64,000 nt of DNA from Streptomyces akebiae (GCF_019599145.1 NZ_CP080647.1:10106001-10170000), one strand, 5' to 3'. Positions 8,293 through 17,755 are shown, counted from the stretch's first letter. Made by a program: numbers and translations. The notes: generated from the letters alone by a model not told the origin.

Positions 8293-11181
8293 TCAGTCGT
8301 GACCGGGGCAGGGCGGGCGGTGGTCGAGGCCGGGGAAGTGGCGGGTCCACCGGGCGGGGGTGAGCGGCGTGCGGGCGTGGGAGCAGGCGTGGGCGAGCAC
8401 CCAGGCGACGTCGGTGTTCCAGATCTCGATCGTGTGGTCGTTGCTGAGGGTGGCGACGGTGTCGGACGCCGCCAGGGGCACGACGACCGCGAGGCCGCCG
8501 GAGAGGCCGGTCAGCAGCGCTCGTTCGGTCGGACGCGAGCGGTCGGTCGCCTTCCACAGGCGTACGGTGCCGTCCTGTCCGGCGGTGATCACCTCCTGGC
8601 CGTCCGGGGTGAACTCCACGTAGCCGATCATGCCGGTATGGGCGTGGAGCCGGCCGAGCCTTCGGTGGTGGCGCGGATCGGTGACGTCCCACAGGCGTGC
8701 CGTGCGGTCGTCGCTGCCGGAGACGAGGGTGCGGCCGTCCCGGCTGAAGGCGAGTCCGACGACGAAGTCGTCATGGTCGCGCAGAACGGCGGTCGTGGAG
8801 GCGCGGAGGGGGTCGGTGACGTCCCACAGGCGGACGGTGCGATCGTCGGAGCCGGAGGCCAGGACGGAGCCGTCGGGGCTGAAGGCGACCGGTTTGACGT
8901 TGAGCGAGTGGCCGGTCAGTTCCCGCAGGAAGCGGGGGCGGGCGGGGTCGCGGACGTGCCACAGGCGGATCGTGTCGTCGTAGCTGCCGGTGGCGAGGGT
9001 GCGGCCGTCCGGGCTCATGGCCAGGGAGAAGACGAAGTCCCCGTGCAGGCTCGGGGTGGTCGACCGCAGGTGTGGGCGGCTCGGGTCGGTCACGTCCCAG
9101 AGCCGGATCGCGCGGTCCTCACCGATACCGGCCAGCGTTTCGCCGCCAGGGCCGAAGGCCAGGGTGTGGGCGCTGTCGGGGTGGTCGTGGGTCGTGCCCA
9201 GGAGGCGTGGGTCGCGGGGGTCGGTCATGTCCCACATCCGGAGGCTTCCGTCGTCGTGCGCGGTGGCGAGCCTGCGGCCGTCAGGGGTGACGGCCAGGCC
9301 GTGGACATGGCGGGCCAGGGTGTGCGGGGCGACGCTCAGCAGGCCGTTGCGGGTGGTCCGGTTCGACTCCAACCGGTATGCGGCAAGGGCTAGTTGGACG
9401 GCGAGCGAGCGGTCGCGGGTCCGCAGGGCCGCCGAGGTCTCGACGGCCTGGAGCGCGAGGAGGTGGTTGCGCTGTGCGGTGACGGTCTGCTGGGAGCGCA
9501 GCGCATGGCCGACGGCGGTCGCCGCGCACAGGAGCAGGACGACGAGGGCCGCGACGAGGCGGCGCAGCCGGCGGATACGGTGGCGGGCACGCCGGGTCTG
9601 CGCCTGTTCCGCCGCCTCGCTCGTGTCCAGGAAGGCGCGTTCCCGGGCGCTGAGTGTCTCCTTCGGCAGGTCCTTGGCGGCGGCCAGACGCAGCCCCCGG
9701 TAAAGGGTGTCGGGATCGCGGTCCAGGGATTCCCAGACGGCGGTGGCCTCGGTGAGCGCGCGGTGCAGGCGCAGTCGTTCGCGGTTCTCGCCCAGCCAGT
9801 CACCGAGACGGGGCCAGCAGCGGATCAGGGCCTCGTGGGCGATCTCGACGTGGTCCCGGTCGACGGTCAGCAGACGTGCCCGGGTGGCTTGTTCGAGGAC
9901 CAGCGCGGTGTCGTGGCCGTCGTCGAGTTCGTGGCGCGGTACACGGCGTTTGGTGTCCTCGGTGCCCTCGCCCAGGGCGATGAGGCGGACGAACAACAGG
10001 CGTGCGACGGTCTGCTGGGCGTCGTTCAGGGACGCGTGGAAGGCCTCGGCGGTCTGCGCGAGGGCGCCCTCGAAGCCGCCTGCCGCCTGGAATCCCGCGA
10101 GGGTGAGGGTGTTGCCGCGCCGACGGTGCCAGGTCTCCAGAAGGGCGTGCGAGAGCAGGGGAAGCGCTCCGGGCCGGCCGTGGGCGTCGGCGGTGAGCGC
10201 CGCGAGCAGGGCGCCCTCGACGGTCAGCCGGACCCGGGAGGCCGGCTGGACGATCGCCGCCCGCAGTTCGTCCAGCGTCATCGGGCCGACGGGGACATGG
10301 GCCTCCGCCAAGGCGTCGACGAGGGCCGGCAGTCGGGTGCAGTGCGTGTAGAAGTCGGACCGCACGGCCAGTGCGACGCGGCAGCGGCTGTCGGGAGCGT
10401 GCGCGGCGTGCAGGAGCGCGGAGACGAAGGCATCACGCTCCCGCGCGTCAGAACAGAGGGTGAAGACCTCCTCGAACTGGTCCACGACGACGATGAGTTC
10501 GTCGGCCGCATCCGGTGAGCCGGCCAGGATCTGGCGTACGACACGGTGGAGCGTGCGCGGCTCCGAGGCGAGTTCGCCCGCGACGGCTCCTGGTGTGAGA
10601 CGGGCACGGGCAGCCAGGTGGATCGCGCATTCCTCCAGCGGACGGGCACCCGGGGTGAATACCAGGGCCGGTTCGCCGGAGAATTTGGGCAGCACCCCGG
10701 CGCGCAGCACCGAGGATTTCCCTGATCCCGAGGCCCCGAACAGAACGAGAAATCTCTTTCTGCGCAGATGTTCGACGAGTCTGGCGGTCAGATTCTCCCG
10801 GCCGAAGAAAGCGTCGGCGTCCGACTCTTGGAAAGAGGCCAGACCGACATAGGGCGATGCGTCCGTCGGTCCCTCGGCCCGCCCGGGCACCGAGGTGGGG
10901 GTGGCGCGTTCGGCGGCGCACTCGGCGGCCGTTCTGCGCCAGATCAGCTCCCATTCCCGCACGTCACCGCCGCAGGCGCGGACATAGGCGAGGGTGACTG
11001 CCAGAGAGGGAAGTTGACGTCCCCCCGCGGCCGCGGAGAGCGCCGCGATCGAATAGTGCGCCCGCTGAGCGAGGTCCCGATAGGTGGGACCACCGGCCTG
11101 CTCCCGCAGTTTCCGCAAGCGCGCGGCGAAATCCCGCAGTGGGCCGCTCTCCGCTTCCAGCGGGCGCTCTCCCCTTGGCAC
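8293..11181 (-). CDS. HTH - nSTAND NTPase - WD40 repeat protein
   Basis: A 962-residue signalling NTPase. Order of domains: an XRE-like helix-turn-helix (about 15-80), a P-loop STAND-type NTPase (about 110-490) with Walker A GASGSGKSS at 149-157 and an acidic Walker B in LIVVVDQFEEVF, a single hydrophobic segment (about 540-562, LVAALVVLLLCAATAVG), and seven WD40 blades (about 620-930) marked by recurrent SGSDDRTVRLWDVTDP-type strings. The start is GTG at 11181 with GGGGGAGGT about nine bases upstream. It is divergent from the prenyltransferase-tryptophanase pair. STAND proteins are ligand-triggered switches; many Streptomyces copies have unknown roles. It could regulate the divergent genes or respond to phage or stress. 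Confidence 0.9.
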   Translation of the reverse strand: MPRGERPLEAESGPLRDFAARLRKLREQAGGPTYRDLAQRAHYSIAALSAAAGGRQLPSLAVTLAYVRACGGDVREWELIWRRTAAECAAERATPTSVPGRAEGPTDASPYVGLASFQESDADAFFGRENLTARLVEHLRRKRFLVLFGASGSGKSSVLRAGVLPKFSGEPALVFTPGARPLEECAIHLAARARLTPGAVAGELASEPRTLHRVVRQILAGSPDAADELIVVVDQFEEVFTLCSDARERDAFVSALLHAAHAPDSRCRVALAVRSDFYTHCTRLPALVDALAEAHVPVGPMTLDELRAAIVQPASRVRLTVEGALLAALTADAHGRPGALPLLSHALLETWHRRRGNTLTLAGFQAAGGFEGALAQTAEAFHASLNDAQQTVARLLFVRLIALGEGTEDTKRRVPRHELDDGHDTALVLEQATRARLLTVDRDHVEIAHEALIRCWPRLGDWLGENRERLRLHRALTEATAVWESLDRDPDTLYRGLRLAAAKDLPKETLSARERAFLDTSEAAEQAQTRRARHRIRRLRRLVAALVVLLLCAATAVGHALRSQQTVTAQRNHLLALQAVETSAALRTRDRSLAVQLALAAYRLESNRTTRNGLLSVAPHTLARHVHGLAVTPDGRRLATAHDDGSLRMWDMTDPRDPRLLGTTHDHPDSAHTLAFGPGGETLAGIGEDRAIRLWDVTDPSRPHLRSTTPSLHGDFVFSLAMSPDGRTLATGSYDDTIRLWHVRDPARPRFLRELTGHSLNVKPVAFSPDGSVLASGSDDRTVRLWDVTDPLRASTTAVLRDHDDFVVGLAFSRDGRTLVSGSDDRTARLWDVTDPRHHRRLGRLHAHTGMIGYVEFTPDGQEVITAGQDGTVRLWKATDRSRPTERALLTGLSGGLAVVVPLAASDTVATLSNDHTIEIWNTDVAWVLAHACSHARTPLTPARWTRHFPGLDHRPPCPGHD

Positions 11182-11213
11182 CTGAAACGCACCTCCCCCT
11201 GAGCCGTTCGGGA

Positions 11214-11260
11214 TTGTTCACCATGCGTTTGTTCAGCGCCAGCCCGCCGATCGTGAACAA
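11214..11260. repeat. Triple TTGTTCA motif between divergent genes
   Basis: TTGTTCA occurs at 11214-11220 and again at 11229-11235, and its complement TGAACAA at 11254-11260. The direct copies are 15 bases apart. The cluster sits just upstream of the nSTAND gene start and may be a binding site for its regulator. Confidence 0.4.
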
Positions 11261-11275
11261 CGCGCAAGGGCTACA

Positions 11276-11314
11276 AACGGTGCGTCAGCCATCGCGAGAA
11301 CGGTGCGTCAGCCA
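11276..11314. repeat. Direct repeat pair upstream of the prenyltransferase gene
   Basis: AACGGTGCGTCAGCCA occurs twice, at 11276-11291 and 11299-11314, identical over 16 bases with a 23-base period (about two helix turns). It lies 73 bases before the prenyltransferase ATG, a typical place for an activator bound as tandem dimers. Confidence 0.6.
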
Positions 11315-11386
11315 CCGCGTCGGACGGCCCGGTCCGAGCCGCGGTCGGGCGCTGCGACCACAACCGATCCAGGAGCACGAGCACAC

Positions 11387-12700
11387 ATGAACGCCTACAC
11401 ACGGCACTGCGCCCACGGGCCCGGCGGAGGCGCGGCGACCCCGCCCCCGTTCCCGGCATCCGACCCGGTCGGGGAGGCCGAGAGCCGCCGCGCCCCGGAC
11501 CGACTGGGGCACTTCACCGCCGCACAGCTGGGACGGCTGTGCGAGGTGGCCGGAATCGACGCCAGGCAGCGGACCACTCACCAGCGGGTCCTGTCCGAAC
11601 TGCTGGGCCCGGCCGCCGCGCTGCCCTTGGACGGCCCACCGCCTTCCCCCTGCTTCGTCTCGGACGACCACACACCGGTGGAGTTCTCCCTGTCCTTCCC
11701 CGCCGGTACCGCTCCGGTCCTGCGTGTGCTGGTCGACCCGGGCTTCGCCGCCCGGTCGCTGCGGAACAACGCCCGCACGGCATGGGCCGCGGTGGGGCGC
11801 CTGGCGGCCCAATGGGGGATCGGGCTGGGAGAGCTGACCCGCCTGAGCGACCTCTTCCTCCCGCCGGAGCCCCACGGCCCGCTGACCCTGTGGTGCGCCC
11901 TCGAACTGCGGCCGACCGGCCCCACGGGAGTCAAGCTGTACCTGAATCCGGGCGCCCGGGGCGTCGAGCGCGCCATGGAGACCGTCGCCGAGGCCATGAC
12001 GAGGCTCGGCCACGCCCGCGCCTTCGAACCCGTACGGCGCTACGTGGCCGCCCGCTCGCCGGAGCGGTGCGCCTTCATGTTCTTCGCCCTGGACGTGGGC
12101 CCGTGGACCGAGCCGCGGGTGAAGGTCTACGTCGTACACCCCGGCGCCACGGCCGCCGAAGCGGCCGACGCAGCCCGTCCGGTGCCCGGGGCGAGCCCGG
12201 AACGGGTCGCGGACCTGTGCCGCCTCGTCGGCGGGGACGCCACCTTCGACCGGCTCCCGCTCGTCTCCTGCTACTCGTTCACCGGCGCGGACACTCACCA
12301 CCCGACCGGCCACGGCATCCACGTCCCAGTCCGGGCCTACGTCCGCGACGACCGGGCGGCACGCGACCGTGCCGTACGGCTCCTGCGCCAGTACGGCGTA
12401 CCCACCGCGCCACTCGACCATGCCCTGGCCGCGCTCACCCCCCGCCGCCTTACCGCCGGCGTCGGCCTCATCTCCTATCTGAGCCTGGTCCAGGCGGGGC
12501 GGCAGGCACCCCGGATCACCACCTACTTCTCCTCCGAGGCGTACCGCGTCCTCCCACCACGGGGTGACACCGCACCGCGGAGCCCTGCGAAGGACCGACC
12601 CGCCGAGCCGGGCTCCACCGAGCCGGGCCCCGCAACGCCGCGTTCCACCGAGCCGGGCCCGGCTGCCACGAGCCCGACAGCGTCGCGCACGACCGACTGA
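11387..12700 (+). CDS. DMATS/ABBA-type aromatic (indole) prenyltransferase
   Basis: A 437-residue soluble prenyltransferase of the fungal/bacterial DMATS superfamily, which moves a dimethylallyl group onto an indole ring. Recognisable landmarks are DHTPVEFSLSF near residue 93, the K in TGVKLYLNP, VKVYVVHPG, and the C-terminal ITTYFSSEAYRVLP; the Lys and Tyr residues in these strands line the diphosphate pocket in the family. The last 60 residues are a Pro/Ser/Thr-rich tail with repeated EPGPA motifs. ATG at 11387 follows AGGAG. The next gene is a tryptophanase, matching the known actinobacterial pairing that produces prenylated indoles (for example SCO7467/SCO7469 and IptA/TnaA). Regiochemistry (C5, C6 or other) cannot be told from the sequence. 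Confidence 0.88.
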   Translation: MNAYTRHCAHGPGGGAATPPPFPASDPVGEAESRRAPDRLGHFTAAQLGRLCEVAGIDARQRTTHQRVLSELLGPAAALPLDGPPPSPCFVSDDHTPVEFSLSFPAGTAPVLRVLVDPGFAARSLRNNARTAWAAVGRLAAQWGIGLGELTRLSDLFLPPEPHGPLTLWCALELRPTGPTGVKLYLNPGARGVERAMETVAEAMTRLGHARAFEPVRRYVAARSPERCAFMFFALDVGPWTEPRVKVYVVHPGATAAEAADAARPVPGASPERVADLCRLVGGDATFDRLPLVSCYSFTGADTHHPTGHGIHVPVRAYVRDDRAARDRAVRLLRQYGVPTAPLDHALAALTPRRLTAGVGLISYLSLVQAGRQAPRITTYFSSEAYRVLPPRGDTAPRSPAKDRPAEPGSTEPGPATPRSTEPGPAATSPTASRTTD

Positions 12701-12749
12701 GCCCCGTCCCGCCCACCCGTCCGGCATACACCCGAAGGGAAGACCGATC

Positions 12750-14117
12750 GTGGAACCGTACCGGATCAAGGTCGTCGAGCCGATTCCCGTCACCACCCGC
12801 GAACAGCGTCAGGCCGCCCTCGCCCGGGTCCACTACAACCTCTTCGACCTGCGGGCCGACGAGGTCACCGTCGACCTGCTCACCGACTCGGGCACCGGAG
12901 CCCTGTCCGCGGCCCAGCTATCCGCCGCCATGGAAGGCGACGAGTCCTACGCGGGCTCGCGCTCCTTCCATCGCTTCCATGACACCGTCCGGGAACTCAC
13001 CGGATACCCGCACATCCTGCCGGTGCACCAGGGACGCGCGGCCGAACGGCTCCTGGCCTCCACGCTCCTGGGCCCCGGCAGGATCTTCCTGAGCAACACG
13101 CACTTCGACACCCTGCGGGCCAATGTCGCGCTGGTCGGGGGTGAGGCCTGGGACCTGCCCTGCCCCGAGGCCGAAGACCTGGACAGCCGCGAGCCGTTCA
13201 AGGGGAACATCGACACCGCCCGTCTCAAGGCAGTCCTGGAAGGCCCCGACGGCAGCCGTGTCGCCGCGGTGATCATGACGCTCACCAACAACGGCGGCGG
13301 GGGCCAGCCGGTGTCCATGGCCAACCTGACCCTGACCTCCGCGCTCTGCCGGGAGCACCGCGTGCCCCTGATCCTGGACGCGGCGCGGTTCGCGGAGAAC
13401 GCCTGGCTGGTCACCCGGCGCGAGCCCGGCTACCGCGACCACAGTCCCCGGCAGGTCGCCGAGGAGGCCTTCCGGCTCGCCGACGGATGCACGATGAGCG
13501 CGAAGAAGGACGGCATCGCCCACATCGGCGGCTTTCTCGGCCTGCGCGACAGCGATCTGGCCCGGCGCTGCGAGTTGCTGCTCATCGCCACCGAGGGGTT
13601 CCCCACCTACGGCGGACTGGCGGGCCGCGACCTGGACATGGTCGCCCAGGGCCTGCGCGAGGTCACCGACCCGGGGTATCTCCGCGCCCGGGCCGAGGAC
13701 ACCGCCTATCTGGCGGACGTGGTGCGGTCGGCGGGCGTCGACATCGTAGAGCCGCCCGGGCTGCACGCGCTCTACCTCAACGCCGGCCGTCTGCTGCCGC
13801 ACATCCCGCCGCACCACTTCCCCGGCCAGGCACTGGCCTGCCAGTTGTATCTGGAGGGCGGCATCCGTTCCGTGGAACTCGGCTCCCTCTACCTGGGCAC
13901 CGAGGACGAGTCCGGCGCCCCCCTCACCAGCGCCCCGTACGAACTGCTGCGACTGGCCATTCCCCGCAGGACCTACACGCGCGGCCACTTCGACCACATC
14001 GGCCGGACGCTGGCCCGCACGGTCCGCGACGCCCACCTCGTCCCCGGCCTCCGCATCACCGAACAGCCCGCCCTGCTACGCCAGTTCCGCTCGAAACTCG
14101 CCCCCGTAGGCCCGTAG
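12750..14117 (+). CDS. tnaA: Tryptophanase (PLP-dependent beta-eliminating lyase)
   Basis: A 455-residue member of the tryptophanase/tyrosine phenol-lyase family. The PLP lysine lies in CTMSAKKDGIAHIGGF (KK at 252-253), and other family blocks include FLSNTHFDTLRANV, LTNNGGGGQPVSM, ILDAARFAENAW and RLAIPRRTYTRGH. In this pairing it would release prenylindole from prenyltryptophan (or indole from tryptophan), with pyruvate and ammonia. The GTG start at 12750 has CGAAGGGA 10 bases upstream and lies 49 bases after the prenyltransferase. Tyrosine phenol-lyase is the alternative by family, but the neighbour makes an indole substrate much more likely. Confidence 0.88.
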   Translation: MEPYRIKVVEPIPVTTREQRQAALARVHYNLFDLRADEVTVDLLTDSGTGALSAAQLSAAMEGDESYAGSRSFHRFHDTVRELTGYPHILPVHQGRAAERLLASTLLGPGRIFLSNTHFDTLRANVALVGGEAWDLPCPEAEDLDSREPFKGNIDTARLKAVLEGPDGSRVAAVIMTLTNNGGGGQPVSMANLTLTSALCREHRVPLILDAARFAENAWLVTRREPGYRDHSPRQVAEEAFRLADGCTMSAKKDGIAHIGGFLGLRDSDLARRCELLLIATEGFPTYGGLAGRDLDMVAQGLREVTDPGYLRARAEDTAYLADVVRSAGVDIVEPPGLHALYLNAGRLLPHIPPHHFPGQALACQLYLEGGIRSVELGSLYLGTEDESGAPLTSAPYELLRLAIPRRTYTRGHFDHIGRTLARTVRDAHLVPGLRITEQPALLRQFRSKLAPVGP

Positions 14118-14141
14118 GCCCGTAGGCCCGTAGGCCCGTAG
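14103..14141 (+). repeat. 8-bp tandem repeat spanning the tnaA stop codon
   Basis: CCCGTAGG is repeated four times in full plus CCCGTAG. The TAG stop of tnaA falls inside the second unit. Such a short array is prone to slippage, though the stop-bearing unit would normally be kept. Confidence 0.9.
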
Positions 14142-14299
14142 CCCGGCTCACGGCCACGACCGGCACGACGATGCGGCGGGGCCCCGCCCGAGGCCGCCAC
14201 CGTTAAGATCCAGTCGGCTCGGGGTCGTGGCCGTTGACCATGCTGCGACGGCAGGGGCCGTGTCCGTGTGGTGGAGCCTGATCGGAAGGCGTGCTGAAC

Positions 14300-14929
14300 A
14301 TGACCGGAGATCGTGACCGTTGGGCCGAACTGACCGGCGGACAAGCCGGGGAGGAGTACGCCCGGCGTTTCGCGCGGCTCGCCGCATCGGGCCAGGACAT
14401 CCACGGCGAGGCCGATTTCTGCGCGGCGTTGCTGGCGCGGCCCGCCGTCCGCGTGCTCGACGCCGGCTGCGGCACCGGCCGGATCGCGATCCGGCTCGCC
14501 GAACTGGGCCACTCCTGCACCGGCGTGGACATCGACCCCTCGATGCTCGCCGTCGCCCGCCGGGAGGCCCCCGAGCAGGAGTGGCTCCTCGGCGACCTCG
14601 CCCGTCTGGACACCCTCGGCCTGGAACCGGGCTACGACCTGACGATCGCCGCCGGGAACGTCATCCCGCTCCTGGCGCCGGGCACCGAGGCCGCAGTCGT
14701 CCAGCAGTTGGCCGCCGTAATGGGCCCCGGCGGACTGCTGGTCACGGGCATGGGCCTGGACGCGGCCCACCTGCCGCTGCCGGAACCGACGGTCACCCTC
14801 GCGGAGTTCGACCACTGGTGCGACAGGGCCGGACTGACCCTGCGGCAGCGCTACGCCACGTGGAGCGCAGACCCCTACGAAGAGGGCTGCGGCTATGCCG
14901 TCAGCGTGCACTCCCGCTCCACCGTGTGA
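14300..14929 (+). CDS. Class I SAM-dependent methyltransferase
   Basis: A 209-residue methyltransferase with the Rossmann SAM motif VLDAGCGTGRIAIRLAELGH (about residue 49-68) and the acidic ribose-binding residue in GVDIDPSMLAVA. The fold and length fit methyltransferase families 11/25, with no visible membrane or DNA-binding part. I chose ATG at 14300 because GGAAGG lies ten bases before it; a GTG at 14291 is possible but too close to that site. It lies 180 bases after tnaA on the same strand, so it might modify a prenylindole product, but it may be a separate transcript. The substrate is unknown. Confidence 0.85.
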   Translation: MTGDRDRWAELTGGQAGEEYARRFARLAASGQDIHGEADFCAALLARPAVRVLDAGCGTGRIAIRLAELGHSCTGVDIDPSMLAVARREAPEQEWLLGDLARLDTLGLEPGYDLTIAAGNVIPLLAPGTEAAVVQQLAAVMGPGGLLVTGMGLDAAHLPLPEPTVTLAEFDHWCDRAGLTLRQRYATWSADPYEEGCGYAVSVHSRSTV

Positions 14930-14983
14930 CCGCTCCACCGTGTGACCGCTACGGCGCGCGTGGACACGGCGCGCTCGGCGGTC

Positions 14984-16426
14984 TCAGCGGGCGAAGACGC
15001 TCGCGAACTTCCGGCCCTCCACCACCGGGTATCCGAAGTCCGTCGCGTTGAAAGAGGTCGCCGAGGTGGTCGTGAGGCCGGAGGCCGAGCCCCGCAGCAC
15101 CCATGCCGCGCCGTCGTCGTAGCCGTTCGGCACGACGTCCTCGCCGTACGCGCCGATCGCGAGGTCGGCCTTGCCGTTGCCGTTGATGTCACGCAGGCGC
15201 AGGGACGAGCCGAAGTGGTCGCCGGCCTCCGCGGCACCCGGTACCCCCGCAGTGGCCTGGTGGAAGGACTGGGCGCCGCTCGTCGTCAGACCACTCGAAC
15301 TCCCCTTGAGGAGTACGACGTTGCCGACGGTGCGCTTGCCGTCGACCTCCTCTCCGGGGGCGCCGATCGCGAGGTCCGCACGGCCGTCGCCGGTCACGTC
15401 GCCGAGGGCGAGCGCGGAGCCGAAGGCGTCGTAGGCCTCGTCGGTGCCGGGGACCCCGGGACTGTCCTGGTGGTACGTGCGGCCCTTGAGCGGCAGCCCG
15501 GACGCCGACCCGTAGCGCACCGTGAACGAACCGCCCTTGCCACCCGCGGAGTCGGCGACGACCAGGTCCTCGTACCCGTCGCCGTTGATGTCGCCCGTCG
15601 CGACCGCCGACGACCACCATGCCGCCGAGCCGGTCGTCCCGTCGTCGCTCAGGACCGTGTGTACGGAGCCGATGTCGCCGGGGCCGCCGCGCAGCACCCC
15701 GACGTAGCCGGGGGCGGGGGAGCCGTCGGGCTCGGTCCGGCTCCCGTGCAGGATGTACTCGTAGCCGTTGCCGCCGTCCTTGGAGGAGAAGTGGCCGGCC
15801 ACGACGCCGTCGAGTCGCACGCCGTCCGGCAGGAAGTCGAATTCGGGGGCGATCGCGCCCTCCTGCGTGGGTCCTCCGTCGCCGTACCACCAGAACGTGT
15901 CGGCACCCACGACGGCGAGCTGGGCGGTTCCGTCCCCGTCGAGATCGGCGAAGGCCACGCCCTCGCCGAAGCCGGCCGCCTCGGCGGTCGGGGCGGTCAG
16001 GGCGATACCGCCGGAGGTGAACGGCTTCGCGCCGCCCCAGACGATCGTCACCGAGCCGCGCGGCTTGCCGGTGACCTCCTCACCGGGGGCGCCGACGATC
16101 AGGTCGGCGTAGCCGTCGTGGTTCACGTCGCCGCTGGTGACGTTCTCCCCGAATTTGTCCACGCTCTCCGTGGCACCGGGCACGCCGGGGGTGTTCTGGG
16201 TGACGTTCACGAACCGGGTCCGGCTGACGCCGGAGGAGGAGCCGAAGAGGACGGTGACCGTACCGCCGCTCGCCTTGGGCGTGCCGATGGCGAGATCGCG
16301 GTAGCCGTCGCCGTTGAAATCGTCCGCCGCACCGGAGGGCGCCGCCCCGGCCGAGGGTGCGGCGAGTCCGGTGACGGCGAGGGCGAGGGCGGCGACCGTG
16401 GCCACCGGCAGGGTTCGTGCGCGCAA
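14984..16426 (-). CDS. Secreted FG-GAP/VCBS repeat protein
   Basis: A 480-residue exported protein. The start is TTG at 16426: GGGAG lies seven bases upstream and the frame then gives a clean signal peptide (LRARTLPVATVAALALAVTG, cleavage after PSAGA). The rest is about seven FG-GAP blades, each with a calcium-loop signature such as DFNGDGYRDLAIG, DVNHDGYADLIVG, DINGDGYEDLVV and DINGNGKADLAIG, forming an integrin-alpha-like beta-propeller. No catalytic domain is present. Such propellers are abundant in Streptomyces secretomes and are thought to mediate binding; the partner is unknown. Confidence 0.9.
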   Translation of the reverse strand: MRARTLPVATVAALALAVTGLAAPSAGAAPSGAADDFNGDGYRDLAIGTPKASGGTVTVLFGSSSGVSRTRFVNVTQNTPGVPGATESVDKFGENVTSGDVNHDGYADLIVGAPGEEVTGKPRGSVTIVWGGAKPFTSGGIALTAPTAEAAGFGEGVAFADLDGDGTAQLAVVGADTFWWYGDGGPTQEGAIAPEFDFLPDGVRLDGVVAGHFSSKDGGNGYEYILHGSRTEPDGSPAPGYVGVLRGGPGDIGSVHTVLSDDGTTGSAAWWSSAVATGDINGDGYEDLVVADSAGGKGGSFTVRYGSASGLPLKGRTYHQDSPGVPGTDEAYDAFGSALALGDVTGDGRADLAIGAPGEEVDGKRTVGNVVLLKGSSSGLTTSGAQSFHQATAGVPGAAEAGDHFGSSLRLRDINGNGKADLAIGAYGEDVVPNGYDDGAAWVLRGSASGLTTTSATSFNATDFGYPVVEGRKFASVFAR

Positions 16427-16588
16427 CGTGATGCTCCCGTTCTGATCACCGACGCCCGTACGACCCTCCGCGTACACAAAGGGTTGTACGCCGGGGAGGA
16501 CGGGGTGAACGGGACGCACGGCGCGACAGCCCTCGCGCACCCTCGCCCTCCTCCCGCCGCACGCGAAATCGTGGCGCGGTGCGGTCGG

Positions 16589-17755
16589 CTACTGCTCGCC
16601 CAGCCCGACGGCCCGTTGGTCCACCTCGACGTCCGAGCGGGGTACGCCCTTGAACCGGGTGGGCCGGAAGGACCGGAGAAGGCTCTGCTCCTGATCGGTG
16701 GTGAGTTCGGCCGCGACCAGGCGCCCCAGAATCGGTGCCAGGGTGACGCCGCTGTGCGAGACGAGGCAGTAGACGCGGGACCGCCCGGAGGCGTAGCCGG
16801 CGACGGTGTGGCCGTCCGCGGGCAGTGACCGCAGACCGACACGCAGCTCGATCTCCGGTTCCCGGCGGGGGCCGGGCAGCAGCGCGGAGAACCGCCGGGC
16901 GAGGGTGCGCGCGATGTCCCCGTCGACGGAGGGAGGGTCCGCCGGATCGACGTCGGCGTTCAGGTCGAGGGCCTGGAGGACCGTACGCCCGTCGGTGCCT
17001 GGGCGGAGGTTGAGGCCCGGGCTGTGGATCACGCAGCGCAGGTCGAGGACGGGGGACGCGGCGTACCCGAGCAGGCCGACGGTCTGCGCTCCACGACCCG
17101 TGTCGGTCACCATGGGAATGTCGATCCCGGCCCGCGCGGCGAGCCGCTGGCTCCAACGCCCGGCCGACAGGACGACGCGATCCCCCGTATGGACCTGGCC
17201 CCCGACGAGAGTGACGGTGACTCCGTCCGGCCCGTCGTCGACGGCCTCGACCTCACCGGTCAGGTACGTGGCACCGTGCTGCCGGGCGTCGGCGAGCAGG
17301 TTGCGCACGAAGAGTTCCGGCAGCACGTACCCCTCGCTCGGGAAGTGCGCGATGGAGGTGATGGTCGCCGGGACGCGCAGCTCGCCCGCCGTCCGCGTGG
17401 CCTCGTCGGCCGTGACCCAGTGCACGGGGTAGCCGAGAGACCGCAGCCGTGCCACGTTGTCGGCGAGCCGCTGCTCGTTCGCGGCGTCCGCCCACTGCAG
17501 CGCCCCGCTGGGGACGTAGGACGGCGCACCGGGCAGTCGCTCGGCGAGCCTGGCGTGCTGCTCCATGCCCGCGAGATTCAGCCGGTGGTAGGCCGGGTCG
17601 GGCTTCCGGCTGGAGTTGGTCCAGGCGAAGGTGGTCGCGCTCGTGCCGGTACCGGCTCCCCGCTGATCGAGGAGGAGCACCTCCTGGCCGGCGACGGCGA
17701 GTTCCCTCGCGACGCTCAGGCCCAGTACACCGGCACCGATGATGATGACCTTCAT
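16589..17755 (-). CDS. FAD-dependent amino-acid oxidase/dehydrogenase (DAO/DadA-like)
   Basis: A 388-residue flavoprotein. It begins MKVIIIGAGVLGLSVARELA, the FAD-binding Rossmann motif, followed by the usual SATTFAWTNSS segment, and ends with a glycine-rich SHSGVTLAPILGRLVAAEL block that completes FAD binding. It belongs to the DAO superfamily (D-amino acid, glycine or sarcosine-type oxidases). ATG at 17755 is preferred, with AAAGGGG nine bases upstream; ATG at 17764 is an alternative. The start is 33 bases after a GntR/HutC regulator on the same strand, so the pair is probably one operon induced by its substrate. Confidence 0.87.
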   Translation of the reverse strand: MKVIIIGAGVLGLSVARELAVAGQEVLLLDQRGAGTGTSATTFAWTNSSRKPDPAYHRLNLAGMEQHARLAERLPGAPSYVPSGALQWADAANEQRLADNVARLRSLGYPVHWVTADEATRTAGELRVPATITSIAHFPSEGYVLPELFVRNLLADARQHGATYLTGEVEAVDDGPDGVTVTLVGGQVHTGDRVVLSAGRWSQRLAARAGIDIPMVTDTGRGAQTVGLLGYAASPVLDLRCVIHSPGLNLRPGTDGRTVLQALDLNADVDPADPPSVDGDIARTLARRFSALLPGPRREPEIELRVGLRSLPADGHTVAGYASGRSRVYCLVSHSGVTLAPILGRLVAAELTTDQEQSLLRSFRPTRFKGVPRSDVEVDQRAVGLGEQ

